Shown here in pieces: positions 50,546-61,054 of a DNA stretch of 64,000 nucleotides. How positions within the stretch are numbered: the first letter of the stretch is position 1; each line of letters opens with the position of its first letter. The DNA comes from Bradyrhizobium sp. CCGB12 (lineage in GTDB: Bacteria > Pseudomonadota > Alphaproteobacteria > Rhizobiales > Xanthobacteraceae): assembly GCF_024199845.1 (NCBI RefSeq), contig NZ_JANADO010000001.1:4030001-4094000 (forward strand), written 5' to 3'. Position numbers and translations under genes: made by a program. The notes beneath the pieces are model-generated. The model worked only from the letters and a program-made list of their open reading frames with translations, was not told the DNA's origin and made no database searches.

Positions 50546-51433
50546 TTACGCTGCGGCGATCTCGTGCCCCGCCATCAGTTCCAGCGCCCGTACCATCGCC
50601 GAATGATCCCAGGCCTTGCCGCCATGCGCAGTGCAGGACGAGAACAATTGCTGCGCGACCGCCGTACTCGGCAGCGACAAGCCGAGCGTACGTGCGCCTT
50701 CGAGCGCGAGGTTGAGATCCTTCTGGTGCAGCTCGATGCGGAAACCCGGATCGAAATTGCGCTTCACCATGCGTTCGCCATGAACTTCGAGAATCCGCGA
50801 TGATGCAAACCCACCCATCAGCGCTTGCCGCACCAGCGCCGGATCGGCGCCGGCCTTCGACGCAAACAACAGCGCTTCGCTCACCGCCTCGATCGTCAGC
50901 GCGACGATGATCTGGTTGGCGACCTTCGTCGTCTGCCCGTCGCCATTGGCACCGACCCTGGTGACGTTCTTGCCCATCCTGTCGAACACCGGCTTCATGG
51001 TGTTGAAGGCTCGCTCGGGCCCGCCGACCATGATGGTGAGGCTCGCCGCCTTGGCGCCGACCTCCCCACCCGACACCGGCGCGTCGAGATAGTCCGCGCC
51101 GTGTGCCTCGATCTTCTTCGCGAACTCCTTCGTCGCCAGCGGCGAGATCGAGCTCATGTCGACGACGATCTTGCCCTTGGAGACACCGCTGGCGACACCG
51201 TCCTTGCCGAACAGCACCGCTTCAACATGCGGCGTGTCTGGCACCATGATGATGGTCGCATCCGCCTCCTCGGCAACCTGCTTACCCGACTTGCAGGCGA
51301 CGCCGCCGGCCGCGATCAGCTCGGGGGCGACAGGCGCAACGTCATGCAGGAGAACACGATACCCCGCCGCGAGCAGGTGGCCGGCCATCGGCCGTCCCAT
51401 GGTGCCAAGTCCGATGAAGCCGATGTCGATCAT
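50546..51433 (-). CDS. glxR: 2-hydroxy-3-oxopropionate (tartronate semialdehyde) reductase
   Basis: A 295-residue beta-hydroxyacid dehydrogenase. The NAD(P) fold GFIGLGTMGRPMAGHLLAAG, the substrate motif DAPVSGGEVGAKAASLTIMV and the catalytic Lys in GQTTKVANQIIVALT are present. It reduces tartronate semialdehyde to D-glycerate. Hydroxypyruvate isomerase and glyoxylate carboligase lie upstream on the same strand, giving the full glyoxylate-to-glycerate route. Confidence 0.92.
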   Translation of the reverse strand: MIDIGFIGLGTMGRPMAGHLLAAGYRVLLHDVAPVAPELIAAGGVACKSGKQVAEEADATIIMVPDTPHVEAVLFGKDGVASGVSKGKIVVDMSSISPLATKEFAKKIEAHGADYLDAPVSGGEVGAKAASLTIMVGGPERAFNTMKPVFDRMGKNVTRVGANGDGQTTKVANQIIVALTIEAVSEALLFASKAGADPALVRQALMGGFASSRILEVHGERMVKRNFDPGFRIELHQKDLNLALEGARTLGLSLPSTAVAQQLFSSCTAHGGKAWDHSAMVRALELMAGHEIAAA

Positions 51434-51477
51434 GTCAGTCGTTTCCTCTTGATTTTGCTAAGTCGATCCGCGGGCTC

Positions 51478-51620
51478 CCTCACCTCTCCCGCCTGCGGGA
51501 GAGGTCGGCGCAGAGCGCCGGGTGAGGGCTCTCTCCGCCCGGGGATTTTCAACGCATCTCACGAATCCCGTCGCGGAGGCACCCTCTCCCCAGCCCTCTC
51601 CCGCAAGCGGGAGAGGGAGT
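51478..51620. repeat. Intergenic palindromic repeat between hyi and glxR
   Basis: The block is bounded by CCTCTCCCGCCTGCGGGAGAGG (51482-51503) and CTCTCCCGCAAGCGGGAGAG (51596-51615). It shares its architecture with the blocks at 7289-7436 and 61055-61205. It sits inside the gcl-hyi-glxR operon and may uncouple glxR levels from those of the first two genes. Confidence 0.75.
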
Positions 51621-51640
51621 GCACTGCCGCAGCGTCTTCC

Positions 51641-52426
51641 TCAGGTCTCGAATGTCTGCGCGGCGTGCCAGGACAGGCCTTCCAGCGTCGTGGTGCGCGG
51701 CTTGTATTCACAACCGACCCAGCCGCGATAGCCGATCGCGTCGAGATGGCGGAACAGGAAGGGATAGTTGATCTCGCCGGTGCCGGGCTCGTGGCGGCCG
51801 GGATTGTCGGCGAGCTGGATATGCGCGATGCGGTCGAGATGTTTCTGCATGGTGCGGGCGAGATCGCCCTCCATGATCTGCATGTGATAGATGTCGTACT
51901 GGATGAACAGATTGTTCGACCGCACCTCAGAGATGAGCTGCACCGCCTGCTCGGTACCATTGAGGTAGAAGCCGGGAATGTCGAGCGTGTTGATCGGTTC
52001 GACCAGGAGCTTGATGTTCTCCCGCGCCAACGTCGAGGCCGCGAAGCGGAGATTGCCGACCAGCGTCTCCTGAAGCTCGCGCGGATCGGCACCGGCGGGC
52101 GCGATGCCGACGAGGCAGTTGAGCTGCTCGCAATCCAGCGCCTTGGCATAGTCGATGGCGCGGAACACGCCGTCGCGGAATTCGGCTGTGCGATCGGGCA
52201 GGATCGCAATGCCGCGCTCGCCCCCAGCCCAGTTGCCGGCCGGTAGATTGTGCAGCACCTGCGTCAGGCCGTGGGCCTCGAGCTGTTCACGGAGCTGCGC
52301 CTTGTCGAAATCATAGGGAAAGAGATATTCGACCCCGGAGAAGCCCGCCGCTTTCGCAGCAGTGAAGCGGTCGACAAAAGGCATCTCGTTGAAGAGCATG
52401 GTGAGGTTGGCGGCGAATTTCGGCAT
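51641..52426 (-). CDS. hyi: Hydroxypyruvate isomerase
   Basis: A 261-residue TIM-barrel enzyme. MPKFAANLTMLFNEMPFVDR is the typical N-terminus. LLVEPINTLDIPGFYLNGTE carries a metal-binding Glu, QYDIYHMQIMEGDL the Asp/His region and CEYKP the second Glu. It interconverts hydroxypyruvate and tartronate semialdehyde. The start has AAGGGG upstream and the gcl stop is 12 bases before it. Confidence 0.93.
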   Translation of the reverse strand: MPKFAANLTMLFNEMPFVDRFTAAKAAGFSGVEYLFPYDFDKAQLREQLEAHGLTQVLHNLPAGNWAGGERGIAILPDRTAEFRDGVFRAIDYAKALDCEQLNCLVGIAPAGADPRELQETLVGNLRFAASTLARENIKLLVEPINTLDIPGFYLNGTEQAVQLISEVRSNNLFIQYDIYHMQIMEGDLARTMQKHLDRIAHIQLADNPGRHEPGTGEINYPFLFRHLDAIGYRGWVGCEYKPRTTTLEGLSWHAAQTFET

Positions 52427-52438
52427 GATGCTGTCCCC

Positions 52439-54223
52439 TTATTCTGCCGGCTGCAACACGCGCGTGCTTCCGACCTCGTCGAGCGGCAGATCCAGCACCT
52501 CCTCGAACTCGACGATGTTGTCGATCTCCGTGCCCATCGCGATATTGGTGACGCGCTCGAGGATGAACTCGACCACGACGGGCACGCGGTGCTTGGCCAT
52601 CAATTCGCGTGCCGTCGCAAATGCCGCCTGCGTGTCCTTCGGGTCGGTGACGCGGATTGCCTTGCAGCCGAGGCCTTCGGCGACTGTGACGTGGTCGACG
52701 CCGTAGACGCCGATCTCGGGCGCGTTGATGTTCTCGAAGGACAGCTGGACGTGGTAGTCCATGTCGAAGCCGCGCTGAGCCTGGCGGATCAGGCCGAGAT
52801 AGGAATTGTTCACGACGACGTGGATGTAGGGCAGATTGAACTGCGCCCCGACCGCGAGCTCCTCGATCAGGAACTGGAAGTCGTAGTCGCCTGAGAGCGC
52901 GACGATGTCGCGATCCGGACACGCCGCGCGCACGCCGAGCGCCGCCGGCAACGTCCAGCCGAGCGGCCCCGCCTGGCCGGCATTGATCCAGTTGCGCGGC
53001 TTGTAGACGCCCAGGAACTGCGCCCCGGCGATCTGCGACAGGCCGATCACGGTGACGTAAGTGGTGTCGCGGCCGAACGCCTTGTTCATTTCCTCATAGA
53101 CGCGCTGCGGCTTGATCGGGACGTTGTCGAAATGGCTCTTGCGCAGCATCGTCTTCTTGCGATCGCGGCAGGCCGCGGGCCACGCCTGGCGCTCGCGGAG
53201 CCTGCCTGACCGGCGCCACTCCCTGGCGACGGTGACGAAGAGTTCGAGCGCGGCCTTCGCATCCGAGACGATGCCGAGATCGGGATTGAACACGCGTCCG
53301 ATCTGCGTCGGCTCGATGTCGACATGCACGAATTTGCGGCCCTTGGTGTAGGTCTCGACCGAGCCGGTGTGCCGGTTGGCCCAGCGGTTGCCGATGCCGA
53401 GCACGAAATCGGACTCCAGCAGCGTCGCATTGCCATAGCGGTGGCTGGTCTGAAGGCCGACCATGCCGGCCATCAGCACGTGGTCATCGGGGATCGCACC
53501 CCACCCCATCAATGTCGGCACGACAGGCACGTTGGCAATCTCGGCGAATTCGACCAGGAGATCCGACGCATCGGCGTTGATGATGCCGCCGCCAGCGACG
53601 ATCAGCGGCCGCTCGGCGGCGTTGAGCATCTCCAGCGCCTTCTCGACCTGCTTGCGGGTCGCGGCCGGCTTGTAGACCGGCAGCGGCTCGTAGGTCTCGT
53701 CGTCGAACTCGATCTCGGCGAGCTGCACGTCGAGCGGCATGTCGATCAGCACCGGCCCCGGCCGGCCCGAGCGCATCACGTGAAAAGCCTGGCTGAACAC
53801 GCGCGGCACCAGCGCCGGCTCGCGCACCGTCACCGCCCACTTGGTCACGGGCTTTGCGATCGACTCGATGTCGACGGCCTGAAAATCCTCCTTGTAGAGC
53901 CGTGCCCGCGGCGCCTGCCCGGTGATGCAGAGGATCGGAATGGAATCGGCGATCGCCGAGTAGAGCCCGGTGATCATGTCGGTGCCGGCCGGCCCCGAGG
54001 TGCCGATGCAGACGCCGATGTTGCCGGCCTTCGCGCGCGTGTAGCCCTCGGCCATGTGCGAGGCACCCTCGACATGCCGCGCCAGGATGTGGCGAATCGA
54101 GCCGCGCTTCTTCAGCGCCGAGTAAAGCGGATTGATCGCAGCGCCGGGAACCCCGAAGGCAGTCGAAATGCCTTCCTTCTCCAGAATGCGTACGGCAGCA
54201 TCGATAGCTCGCATCTTCGCCAT
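52439..54223 (-). CDS. gcl: Glyoxylate carboligase (tartronate semialdehyde synthase)
   Basis: A 594-residue ThDP and FAD enzyme. The N-terminal segment [20 protein letters not shown] has Val rather than Glu at the activating position, a hallmark of Gcl. The ThDP motif is [20 protein letters not shown] with the downstream NNSYLG. It joins two glyoxylates into tartronate semialdehyde and CO2. It is the first gene of gcl-hyi-glxR. An inverted repeat lies 78-105 bases upstream of its ATG. Confidence 0.94.
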   Translation of the reverse strand: MAKMRAIDAAVRILEKEGISTAFGVPGAAINPLYSALKKRGSIRHILARHVEGASHMAEGYTRAKAGNIGVCIGTSGPAGTDMITGLYSAIADSIPILCITGQAPRARLYKEDFQAVDIESIAKPVTKWAVTVREPALVPRVFSQAFHVMRSGRPGPVLIDMPLDVQLAEIEFDDETYEPLPVYKPAATRKQVEKALEMLNAAERPLIVAGGGIINADASDLLVEFAEIANVPVVPTLMGWGAIPDDHVLMAGMVGLQTSHRYGNATLLESDFVLGIGNRWANRHTGSVETYTKGRKFVHVDIEPTQIGRVFNPDLGIVSDAKAALELFVTVAREWRRSGRLRERQAWPAACRDRKKTMLRKSHFDNVPIKPQRVYEEMNKAFGRDTTYVTVIGLSQIAGAQFLGVYKPRNWINAGQAGPLGWTLPAALGVRAACPDRDIVALSGDYDFQFLIEELAVGAQFNLPYIHVVVNNSYLGLIRQAQRGFDMDYHVQLSFENINAPEIGVYGVDHVTVAEGLGCKAIRVTDPKDTQAAFATARELMAKHRVPVVVEFILERVTNIAMGTEIDNIVEFEEVLDLPLDEVGSTRVLQPAE

Positions 54224-54300
54224 ATCGGACCTCGCTCAAGTTGCGTCAGCGAGCGAGATCATCGGGCGCACAGAAGCCAATCTCAACGAGATCGATTTTA

Positions 54301-54328
54301 TTTTCCACGATGTGGCAGCCGTGGAAAA
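54301..54328. promoter_or_regulatory. Inverted repeat upstream of gcl, candidate operator
   Basis: TTTTCCAC (54301-54308) and GTGGAAAA (54321-54328) are perfect inverted arms 12 bases apart in AT-rich DNA, within the 152-base gap between ade and gcl. The TTCCAC/GTGGAA type of site resembles operators of IclR-family (AllR-like) regulators of glyoxylate genes, but no such regulator is adjacent. Confidence 0.5.
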
Positions 54329-54375
54329 ATCGCGGCGGTCTCAATCGGTTAGATCGAGATACACGTGAAAGCAGA

Positions 54376-56178
54376 TCACTCGAACAGCGGCGCGAGCTGC
54401 ATCTGCGGCACCAGCACCAGGCCCCTGTCGGTGATGCGAATTTCCGGAATGACCGATAGCGGAATCAGATTGAAGCCCATGTAGGGGATGGTGCAGCCGG
54501 CTTCCACCCACTCCTTCTTCAACACCTTGACCTCTTCGGCCACTTCGGTGACCCGCTTGTCGGACAAGAGTCCGGCGATCGGCAGCGGGACCAGCGCCCT
54601 CACCTTGCCGTCGGCGACGACGCAGACACCGCCCTGACGATCCCTGACCGCTGCGATCGCGACCTGCATATCGCCCTCGTTGGTTCCGGCAACGATGATG
54701 TTGTGACTGTCATGGCCGACGCTGGAGGCGACCGCGCCGCGCTTGAGGCCGAAATCCTTCAGCAGGCCATGGGCAACATTGCCGGCCGATTTGCCGTGAC
54801 GCTCGACCACTGTGACGAAGCACAGGCCGTAGCGCGCGAACAGCGACGGCCAATCCCCGGCCGGCTCGATCGCAACCTTCTCGTGGATCAGTGTGATGCC
54901 GGGCAACGCGGTCTTGATCGCATTGACGGTGCAGGCGCTCGACGGCAGCTCCGGCGTCAGCTTCATTTTCTTCGGCAGCTTGACCGTCGCGTAGGCCGCC
55001 TTCGGATACTGGTAGCGCTGCGACAACGCCTGATCGAGGCTATCAGTGATCTTGCCGTGCTCGACCATCAGCTCGCCGCCATACCAGGTACATTGCGGCT
55101 TGAGCTGATCGTCCATCAGCACGAGATCGGCGCGACGGCCGCCGCCGAGACCACCGATATCGCCCTCCATACCGAAGCGCGTGGCGCCATGCAGGGAGCC
55201 CATCGACCAGGCCTGCTCCGGCGACATCCCCGCTTTCACGGCCTCGCGCACCACCCAGTCGAGGCCGAACAGCAGAAGATCGTCGGCATCGCGATCGTCC
55301 GTGCACACGGCGGTGCGCTTGTGCGAGGCCCCGAGCTCGGTGATTGTCCGGATCGCCTGCGGCAGCGAATGCCACGGCGTGGTCGGCGGGCCGCCACGCA
55401 AAAACACCCAGACGCCGGCATCGAGCAGATCATCAGCGATGTCGCGGTCGATCGCCTCGTGGGTGTCGGTGACGCCGCTCGCCGCATAGGCCGCGACGAA
55501 TTCGCGGCCATAGACGTGGCCGGACACAGGCCGTCCGCGCTTCAAGGCTGCGGCGAGGATGGCATGGCTGCGCTCGTCGCCCATCGTAACAGGCACAAAA
55601 TCCATCTTCTCGCCAAGCGCCACCGCTTCCGGCCAGCGGTCGAACAGGCCCGCGATCTTGTCCGGCGTGAGGTCACCGCCGGCGGTCTCCAGTTCCGCTG
55701 ACGTTGCCGGCACCGTGCTCGGCACCGTCAGGAAGATCGAAAGCGGCGCCTCGCGCGCGTCCTCCAGCATCGCCTCGACACCGGCGACGTCCATGACGTT
55801 GCCGATCTCGTGGCTGTCGCAGAAGATCGTGGTGGTACCGTTGAGCAGCGCGGCTTCCGCATAGGCGCAGGCGGTCACCATCGAGGATTCGATGTGGATG
55901 TGCGGATCGACGAGACCAGGCGCGATGATGCCGCCCGCCGCGTCGTAAAGAGGAACATCGCCCCAAATCTTCTTCGCCGTCCCGGACGGCTTCACAGCGG
56001 CGATGCGGCCGCCTGTGATCCAGACCTCCCGCCCCTGATGGATGCGCTCCGAATACGTCGAGAGCACCCGGGCACCCGTGACGACGAGATCGGGCGCCAC
56101 GCGCGCGGAGGCGACATCGGCCAAAAACCGGGTCATCGAATGCAGCGGCGCGACGGTGAAGCGGGTGAGTTTTGTCAT
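54376..56178 (-). CDS. ade: Adenine deaminase
   Basis: A 600-residue amidohydrolase-superfamily enzyme. [20 protein letters not shown] holds the metal-binding HxH and the Glu-Ser-Ser typical of Ade. [31 protein letters not shown] and the C-terminal [20 protein letters not shown] are also characteristic. It converts adenine to hypoxanthine and ammonia in the cytoplasm. Purine breakdown ends in glyoxylate, which fits the neighbouring gcl genes; no other purine catabolic genes are in view. Confidence 0.93.
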   Translation of the reverse strand: MTKLTRFTVAPLHSMTRFLADVASARVAPDLVVTGARVLSTYSERIHQGREVWITGGRIAAVKPSGTAKKIWGDVPLYDAAGGIIAPGLVDPHIHIESSMVTACAYAEAALLNGTTTIFCDSHEIGNVMDVAGVEAMLEDAREAPLSIFLTVPSTVPATSAELETAGGDLTPDKIAGLFDRWPEAVALGEKMDFVPVTMGDERSHAILAAALKRGRPVSGHVYGREFVAAYAASGVTDTHEAIDRDIADDLLDAGVWVFLRGGPPTTPWHSLPQAIRTITELGASHKRTAVCTDDRDADDLLLFGLDWVVREAVKAGMSPEQAWSMGSLHGATRFGMEGDIGGLGGGRRADLVLMDDQLKPQCTWYGGELMVEHGKITDSLDQALSQRYQYPKAAYATVKLPKKMKLTPELPSSACTVNAIKTALPGITLIHEKVAIEPAGDWPSLFARYGLCFVTVVERHGKSAGNVAHGLLKDFGLKRGAVASSVGHDSHNIIVAGTNEGDMQVAIAAVRDRQGGVCVVADGKVRALVPLPIAGLLSDKRVTEVAEEVKVLKKEWVEAGCTIPYMGFNLIPLSVIPEIRITDRGLVLVPQMQLAPLFE

Positions 56179-56263
56179 AGGAACCCTCGCTTGGCGTTAC
56201 GGCCAAGCAATAGTTACGCCCAGCGCCAAACCGGGCAAACTCAAATATAACGGCACGCCCCGC

Positions 56264-57061
56264 TTACGTCTTAGGCGCCGAACCGCCCGCCCCCCTCGAC
56301 CTTGAACGCCTGCGCGGAACCTGCGCTGCCTGAGGTGGTGCGGCGGCCTTGACCCGAATCCGCAGGGACCGGCCGTTTGTCTCATCGATCTCGAACGAAT
56401 TCGTCTTTCGGACGAGGTCGCTCAGCTTGCGGAAGCCGAAGGTCCTCGGATCGAAATCGGAAGCCAGATTGGCGAGCCGCTTTCCAACCTCACCGAGCGC
56501 GACCCAACCGTCCTCGCTCTCCATCTGGGCGATGACCTTCTTGATGATGGGTGTGGCGGCATCAGGCGGTTGAAGCGGCACGGACCTCGAGGCGGCGTCC
56601 TGGTTGGTCGCCGTGCCGGCAAGCAGGTTCTCCGTGTAGACGAACCTTCGACAGGCCTGCCTGAAGCTTTCCGGTGTCTTCTGCTCGCCGAACCCGAAAA
56701 CATCGACGCCCTGCTCACGGATGCGGGCGGCGAGACGGGTAAAGTCGCTATCGGACGACACCAGGCAGAAGCCATCGAACCGGCCGCTGTGGAGCAGGTC
56801 CATGGCGTCAATGACCAGGGTTATGTCGGACGCGTTCTTTCCCGTCGTATAGGCGAACTGCTGCTGCGGGATGATGGCGTGCTTCGATAGAATGTCGGCC
56901 CACCCCCTGGAACGCGCATTGGAGAAGTCGCCATAGATACGGCGAACGCTGGCCTCGCCGATCTTGGCAATCTCCTCGAACAGTCCATCCGCGATCTTCG
57001 CGGAGGCATTGTCGGCATCGATCAGGACAGCGAGACGCGGCGAGCGGAGTTCCGACGGCAT
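56264..57061 (-). CDS. NYN-domain protein with C-terminal LOTUS/OST-HTH domain (putative RNase)
   Basis: A 265-residue protein. Residues about 8-150 are a NYN (PIN-like) nuclease domain with acidic residues in AVLIDADNASAK, NASDITLVIDAMDLLH and LVSSDSDFTRLAARIREQG. After a linker, residues about 165-240 (IIKKVIAQMESEDGWVALGE, DFDPRTFGFRKLSDLV) form a LOTUS/OST-HTH RNA-binding domain. The last 25 residues are very basic (RRRSRSRG). It likely cuts structured RNA; the target is unknown. The start has GAGGAAACG upstream. Confidence 0.87.
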   Translation of the reverse strand: MPSELRSPRLAVLIDADNASAKIADGLFEEIAKIGEASVRRIYGDFSNARSRGWADILSKHAIIPQQQFAYTTGKNASDITLVIDAMDLLHSGRFDGFCLVSSDSDFTRLAARIREQGVDVFGFGEQKTPESFRQACRRFVYTENLLAGTATNQDAASRSVPLQPPDAATPIIKKVIAQMESEDGWVALGEVGKRLANLASDFDPRTFGFRKLSDLVRKTNSFEIDETNGRSLRIRVKAAAPPQAAQVPRRRSRSRGAGGSAPKT

Positions 57062-57116
57062 GGCGTTTCCTCAGCAAGATGGACGCAACATTCGAAGACG
57101 CAGCGCGTCGGGCCGT

Positions 57117-58616
57117 CTAGTCCTCGTTCGCCTTGAATCGCCCGAGCCCCCTCAGCACGAAGGGCGCCAGCAGCGCGATCAGGGCCAGCGCCAGCAGCGT
57201 CGCCGAGATCGGGCTCTGGACCAACGCCATGGGATCGCCGAGGCTGATAGCCAGCGCACGGCGCAGCTGGCTCTCGGCAATCGGTCCGAGGATCAGGCCG
57301 ACCACGACAGGCGCGATGGGAAAATCGAACCGGCGCATCAGGAAACCGAGCACGCCGAAACCCGCGAGCATCGACAATTCGACCACCGACGGCTTTGCGG
57401 CGATCGTGCCCATGGTCGCGAAGACGAGAATGCCGGCATAGAGCCAGGGCTGCGGGATCGCGAGCAGCCGCACCCACAGGCCGACTAGCGGCAGGTTGAG
57501 CACCAGCAGCATCGCATTGGCGATGAACAGGCTGGCGATCAGACCCCACACCAGATCGGGCCGCTCGGCGAACAGCAGTGGCCCCGGGTTGAGGCCGTAT
57601 TGCTGAAAACCCGCCAGCATCATCGCGGCCGTCGCCGAGGTCGGCAGTCCCAGCGTGAGTAACGGCACCAGCGTGCCGGCGGCGGAGGCGTTGTTGGCGG
57701 CTTCCGGACCCGCGACGCCTTCGATCGCGCCCTTGCCGAATTCCTCCGGATGTTTTGTGAGCCGCTTCTCGGTCGAATAGGAAAGGAAGGTCGGGATCTC
57801 CGCACCGCCCGCTGGCAGCGCCCCGATCGGAAAGCCGAACATGGTGCCGCGCAGCCACGGCTTCCACGAGCGCTTCCAGTCTTCTTTCGTCATCCACAGC
57901 GAGCCGCGCACCGGCTCGAGCTTCTCCTCGGTGTGGTGGCGGCGCGATGCGACGTAAAGCGCCTCGCCCACCGCGAACAGGCCGACCGCGAGCGTCGTCA
58001 CCTCGACGCCGTCGAGCAGCTCGGGGACGCCGAACGCGAGCCGCGCCTGACCTGTTAGCTTGTCGATGCCGACGAGGCCCAGCGTCAGGCCGATGAACAG
58101 GCTGGTCAGGCCGCGGACCGGTGAATCCCCGAAGGTCGCCGACACCGTGACGAAGGCGACGCACATCAGCGCGAAGTAATCCTCGGGTCCAAAGCGCACG
58201 GCGAAATCGACCAACCACGGGGCGAGGAACGCCAGTCCGATGGTGGCGATGGTGCCAGCGACGAAAGAGCCGATCGCGGAGGTCGCAAGCGCCGGTCCGC
58301 CGCGGCCGGCCTTGGCCATCTTGTTGCCTTCGAGCGCGGTCGCCATCGAGGCGCTCTCGCCGGGCGTGTTGATGAGGATCGCCGTGGTCGACCCGCCATA
58401 CATGCCGCCATAATAGATGCCCGCGAACATGATCAGCGATCCACCGGGATCGAGCTTGTACGTCACCGGCAGCAACAGCGCGACCGTCAAGGCCGGGCCG
58501 ATGCCGGGCAGCACGCCCACGGCGGTACCAAGGAACACACCGATCAGTGCATAGAGCAGGTTCATCGGCTGGACGGCGACCGCCATGCCATGCGCCAGCG
58601 CGGCAAAAGTGTCCAT
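57117..58616 (-). CDS. tctA: Tripartite tricarboxylate transporter large membrane subunit TctA
   Basis: A 499-residue membrane protein with about twelve helices. [20 protein letters not shown] and [20 protein letters not shown] are the first family hallmark. The second, internally related, copy includes [20 protein letters not shown] and [20 protein letters not shown]. The ATG overlaps the tctB stop. It moves a carboxylate with ion coupling, fed by the TctC-type binding protein. The cargo is unknown. Confidence 0.92.
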   Translation of the reverse strand: MDTFAALAHGMAVAVQPMNLLYALIGVFLGTAVGVLPGIGPALTVALLLPVTYKLDPGGSLIMFAGIYYGGMYGGSTTAILINTPGESASMATALEGNKMAKAGRGGPALATSAIGSFVAGTIATIGLAFLAPWLVDFAVRFGPEDYFALMCVAFVTVSATFGDSPVRGLTSLFIGLTLGLVGIDKLTGQARLAFGVPELLDGVEVTTLAVGLFAVGEALYVASRRHHTEEKLEPVRGSLWMTKEDWKRSWKPWLRGTMFGFPIGALPAGGAEIPTFLSYSTEKRLTKHPEEFGKGAIEGVAGPEAANNASAAGTLVPLLTLGLPTSATAAMMLAGFQQYGLNPGPLLFAERPDLVWGLIASLFIANAMLLVLNLPLVGLWVRLLAIPQPWLYAGILVFATMGTIAAKPSVVELSMLAGFGVLGFLMRRFDFPIAPVVVGLILGPIAESQLRRALAISLGDPMALVQSPISATLLALALIALLAPFVLRGLGRFKANED

Positions 58617-59101
58617 CACAGCAGTCGCTCCAGAGGGCCGGTCGGAAGGCTCAGCGTCAGCAGGCGGTCAAACGCGAGATAGATGAGGGTCGACATGACG
58701 AGGGCGATGACGGAATCGACGAGGACGGCGCGACGCCCGAAGGCCGCCGACGTCGTCACGAACAGCGCCGACGTCGCCAGGATGAAGCCGCCGCCGAAGC
58801 CGATGATGGCGATCAGGAGCGCAAGGCCAATGAGGATCAGAACCACTGGCACGGGATCGGAACTCTCGCGCGCCGGCAGATTGCCGCGCATCGCGTCGAT
58901 GAAATTGCCGATCGCAAGCAGCGCAAGGCCGCTGGCGACCACGATCGGCATCGCCTCCGGCCCCATGCCATACATCGCGGTGGTTGGCAGGCCGCTCGCG
59001 TCCCAGACCAGCACCGCGGCGAGACCTGCGAGCAACGCAGCGATGACGATGCCGGCGCGATCGACGCGCCTCGGCGGCTGGGCGGGATCGCTTGAGGTCA
59101 T
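58616..59101 (-). CDS. tctB: Tripartite tricarboxylate transporter small membrane subunit TctB
   Basis: A 161-residue protein with four hydrophobic helices, starting inside the stop of the binding-protein gene (ATGA overlap) and overlapping tctA in the same way. The segment [20 protein letters not shown] and the repeated [15 protein letters not shown] match the TctB fold. It is the obligate small partner of TctA. Confidence 0.88.
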   Translation of the reverse strand: MTSSDPAQPPRRVDRAGIVIAALLAGLAAVLVWDASGLPTTAMYGMGPEAMPIVVASGLALLAIGNFIDAMRGNLPARESSDPVPVVLILIGLALLIAIIGFGGGFILATSALFVTTSAAFGRRAVLVDSVIALVMSTLIYLAFDRLLTLSLPTGPLERLL

Positions 59102-60066
59102 GACTTGACCAGGCCGACCGATTTCAGCACGTCAGTGACGCGCGCCGTTTCCTTCTTCAGGAAGTCGGCGAAGGCGTCGCCACCGAGATAGGCGTCCTCC
59201 CAGCCCTTCTGCTTGAGGATCTCCTTCCAGGCGTCAGACTTCACCATCTTCTCGACGGCGTCGCTCAGCGTCTTGCGCTGCTCCGGCGTGATGCCGGGAG
59301 GCGCGACCACCGAGCGCCAGTTGGCGATCACGAGGTCGATGCCTTGCTCCTTGAAGGTCGGGATGTCGCTGCCTGTGATGCGCTTCTCCGAGGTCACGCC
59401 GATCGCGCGCAGCTTGCCGGACTTGATCTGCCCTTCGTACTCGCTCAGTCCCGAAATGCCCGCGGTGACCTTGCCGCCGAGGATCGCCGCCAGCGACTCG
59501 CCGCCGCCCGAGAATGGGATGTAGTTGATCTTCTTCGCGTCGGCGCCGACGGCGCCCGCGAACAACGCGGCCATCACATGGTCGACGCCGCCGGCCGAGC
59601 CGCCGGCGAAGGTCACTTTGGCGATGTCGGCCTTCACCGCGGCGGCGAGGTCCTGCGCCGTCTTGATCGGCGAATTCGCGGGAACCACGATCACCTGGAT
59701 TTCCTCGGTGAGGCGCGCGATCGGCGTCACCTGCTCGAGGGTGACAGGCGACTTGTTCATGGCGAGCGCACCCACCATGACGAAGCCGTTGACCATCAGC
59801 TGGTTGCCATCGCCCTTGGCGCCGTTGACGAATTGCGCGATGCCGACGCTGCCGCCGGCGCCGGGAACGTTAGTGACCTGCACGCTGCGCGCAACGCCCG
59901 AGGCCACCAGCGCCTGCTGCATCGAGCGGGCGGTCTGGTCCCAGCCGCCGCCGGGCGCTGCCGGCGCCATCAGCTTGAGCTCGAGCTGCTGGGCAAGGGC
60001 CGGCGTGGCTGCCGCCAGGGTCAGCGCGACGGCCGCGCCGACAAGGCGCACGGGAAATCGAAACAT
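59098..60066 (-). CDS. tctC: Tripartite tricarboxylate transporter substrate-binding protein (TctC/Bug family)
   Basis: A 322-residue periplasmic protein with signal peptide cleaved after TPALA. Bug-family segments are MAPAAPGGGWDQTARSMQ, VTNVPGAGGSVGIAQFVNG and FAGGSAGGVDHVMAALFAGA. The ATG has GGAGATG upstream. It hands a carboxylic acid to TctAB. An IclR regulator lies immediately upstream on the same strand. Confidence 0.92.
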   Translation of the reverse strand: MFRFPVRLVGAAVALTLAAATPALAQQLELKLMAPAAPGGGWDQTARSMQQALVASGVARSVQVTNVPGAGGSVGIAQFVNGAKGDGNQLMVNGFVMVGALAMNKSPVTLEQVTPIARLTEEIQVIVVPANSPIKTAQDLAAAVKADIAKVTFAGGSAGGVDHVMAALFAGAVGADAKKINYIPFSGGGESLAAILGGKVTAGISGLSEYEGQIKSGKLRAIGVTSEKRITGSDIPTFKEQGIDLVIANWRSVVAPPGITPEQRKTLSDAVEKMVKSDAWKEILKQKGWEDAYLGGDAFADFLKKETARVTDVLKSVGLVKS

Positions 60067-60121
60067 CGGGGCATCTCCAGGCTCATGCGGACGTTTGCCG
60101 CATTGTGTCGTTTGGTCGCAT

Positions 60122-60140
60122 ATCAGCCAAAACGGCTGAT
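60122..60140. promoter_or_regulatory. Perfect inverted repeat between the IclR gene and tctC
   Basis: ATCAGCC (60122-60128) and GGCTGAT (60134-60140) flank AAAAC, 56-74 bases upstream of the tctC ATG and 32 bases after the IclR stop. It may be the IclR operator for the transporter or a weak hairpin at the end of the regulator gene. Confidence 0.45.
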
Positions 60141-60171
60141 GCTGTCCAGTGACATCCCCTGGGGCTCCTGG

Positions 60172-61014
60172 CTAACGGGCCGTCGGCATCGCCCCTCCGA
60201 GCGCGGCCGTCAGCTCGGCGGCGACATCCCGCACGATTTGCCCGATCTCCGGCAACCTCTGGTCGGTCAGCCGGCTGGTCATGCCGGAGACCGAAATTGC
60301 CCCGAGTGGCTCGGCGCAGTCATTGTAGACGACCGCGGCAACACAGCGCAGGCCCATGCAGGCCTCTTCATCATCGAGCGCGTAGCCCTGCTTGCGGATC
60401 TTTTCGAGCTCCTTGAACAGGTCGCTCGGCCGCACGATCGACTTCTCGGTCAGGCGCGGCATGCCGTGATGGCGGATGACCGCGCCGACGTCTTCGTCCG
60501 AATAGGTCGCGAGCACCGCCTTGCCGACCCCCGACGTCACCATGGCGACGCGGCCGCCGACCTGGGTCAGCGACCGCATGATCTCGCGGCTTTCCATGCG
60601 GGTCAGCACGATGATGAATTCGTCGTCGACGACGGCAAGATTAGCGGTTTCGCGGGTGAGATCGCGCAGCTTGCGCAAGTAAGGGATCGCCTGCGCAGAG
60701 AAATTACGCCGCCGCGCGATGCTTGCCCCGACCGTGAAGCTGCGCACGCCGACATGCCATTTGGATTCGGCGCGATCGAACTGCACGAAGCGGCGACTTT
60801 CCAGCGTCGCCAGCAGGCGGTGCACGGTGGAGGCCGACAGGCCGGTGCGGACCGCGAGATCGCTGAGGCGATAGCCTTCGTCGTCTTCAGCGAGCGTTTC
60901 GAGGATCGACAGCGCGCGGTCGACCGACTGCACGCCGCCGTCACGGCCCTCATGATCGGCCTCTGCGGCCGACCTGGGCTCGAGCGATTTGCGCCTGATC
61001 ACGTTCTTGCTCAT
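60172..61014 (-). CDS. IclR-family transcriptional regulator
   Basis: A 280-residue protein. The N-terminal winged helix (VDRALSILETLAEDDEGYRL, TGLSASTVHRLLATLESRRF) precedes a GAF-like effector domain (VMTSGVGKAVLATYSDEDV with small-molecule pocket, GLRCVAAVVYNDCAEPLGAI). I chose the ATG at MSKNVIRRK, which has GCAGG upstream; ATGs a few codons earlier are possible. It precedes tctCBA and probably controls it in response to the imported acid. Confidence 0.88.
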   Translation of the reverse strand: MSKNVIRRKSLEPRSAAEADHEGRDGGVQSVDRALSILETLAEDDEGYRLSDLAVRTGLSASTVHRLLATLESRRFVQFDRAESKWHVGVRSFTVGASIARRRNFSAQAIPYLRKLRDLTRETANLAVVDDEFIIVLTRMESREIMRSLTQVGGRVAMVTSGVGKAVLATYSDEDVGAVIRHHGMPRLTEKSIVRPSDLFKELEKIRKQGYALDDEEACMGLRCVAAVVYNDCAEPLGAISVSGMTSRLTDQRLPEIGQIVRDVAAELTAALGGAMPTAR

Positions 61015-61054
61015 CGCGACCTGCATTTGCCAATCCGACAAGGCGCGAGCCGCC

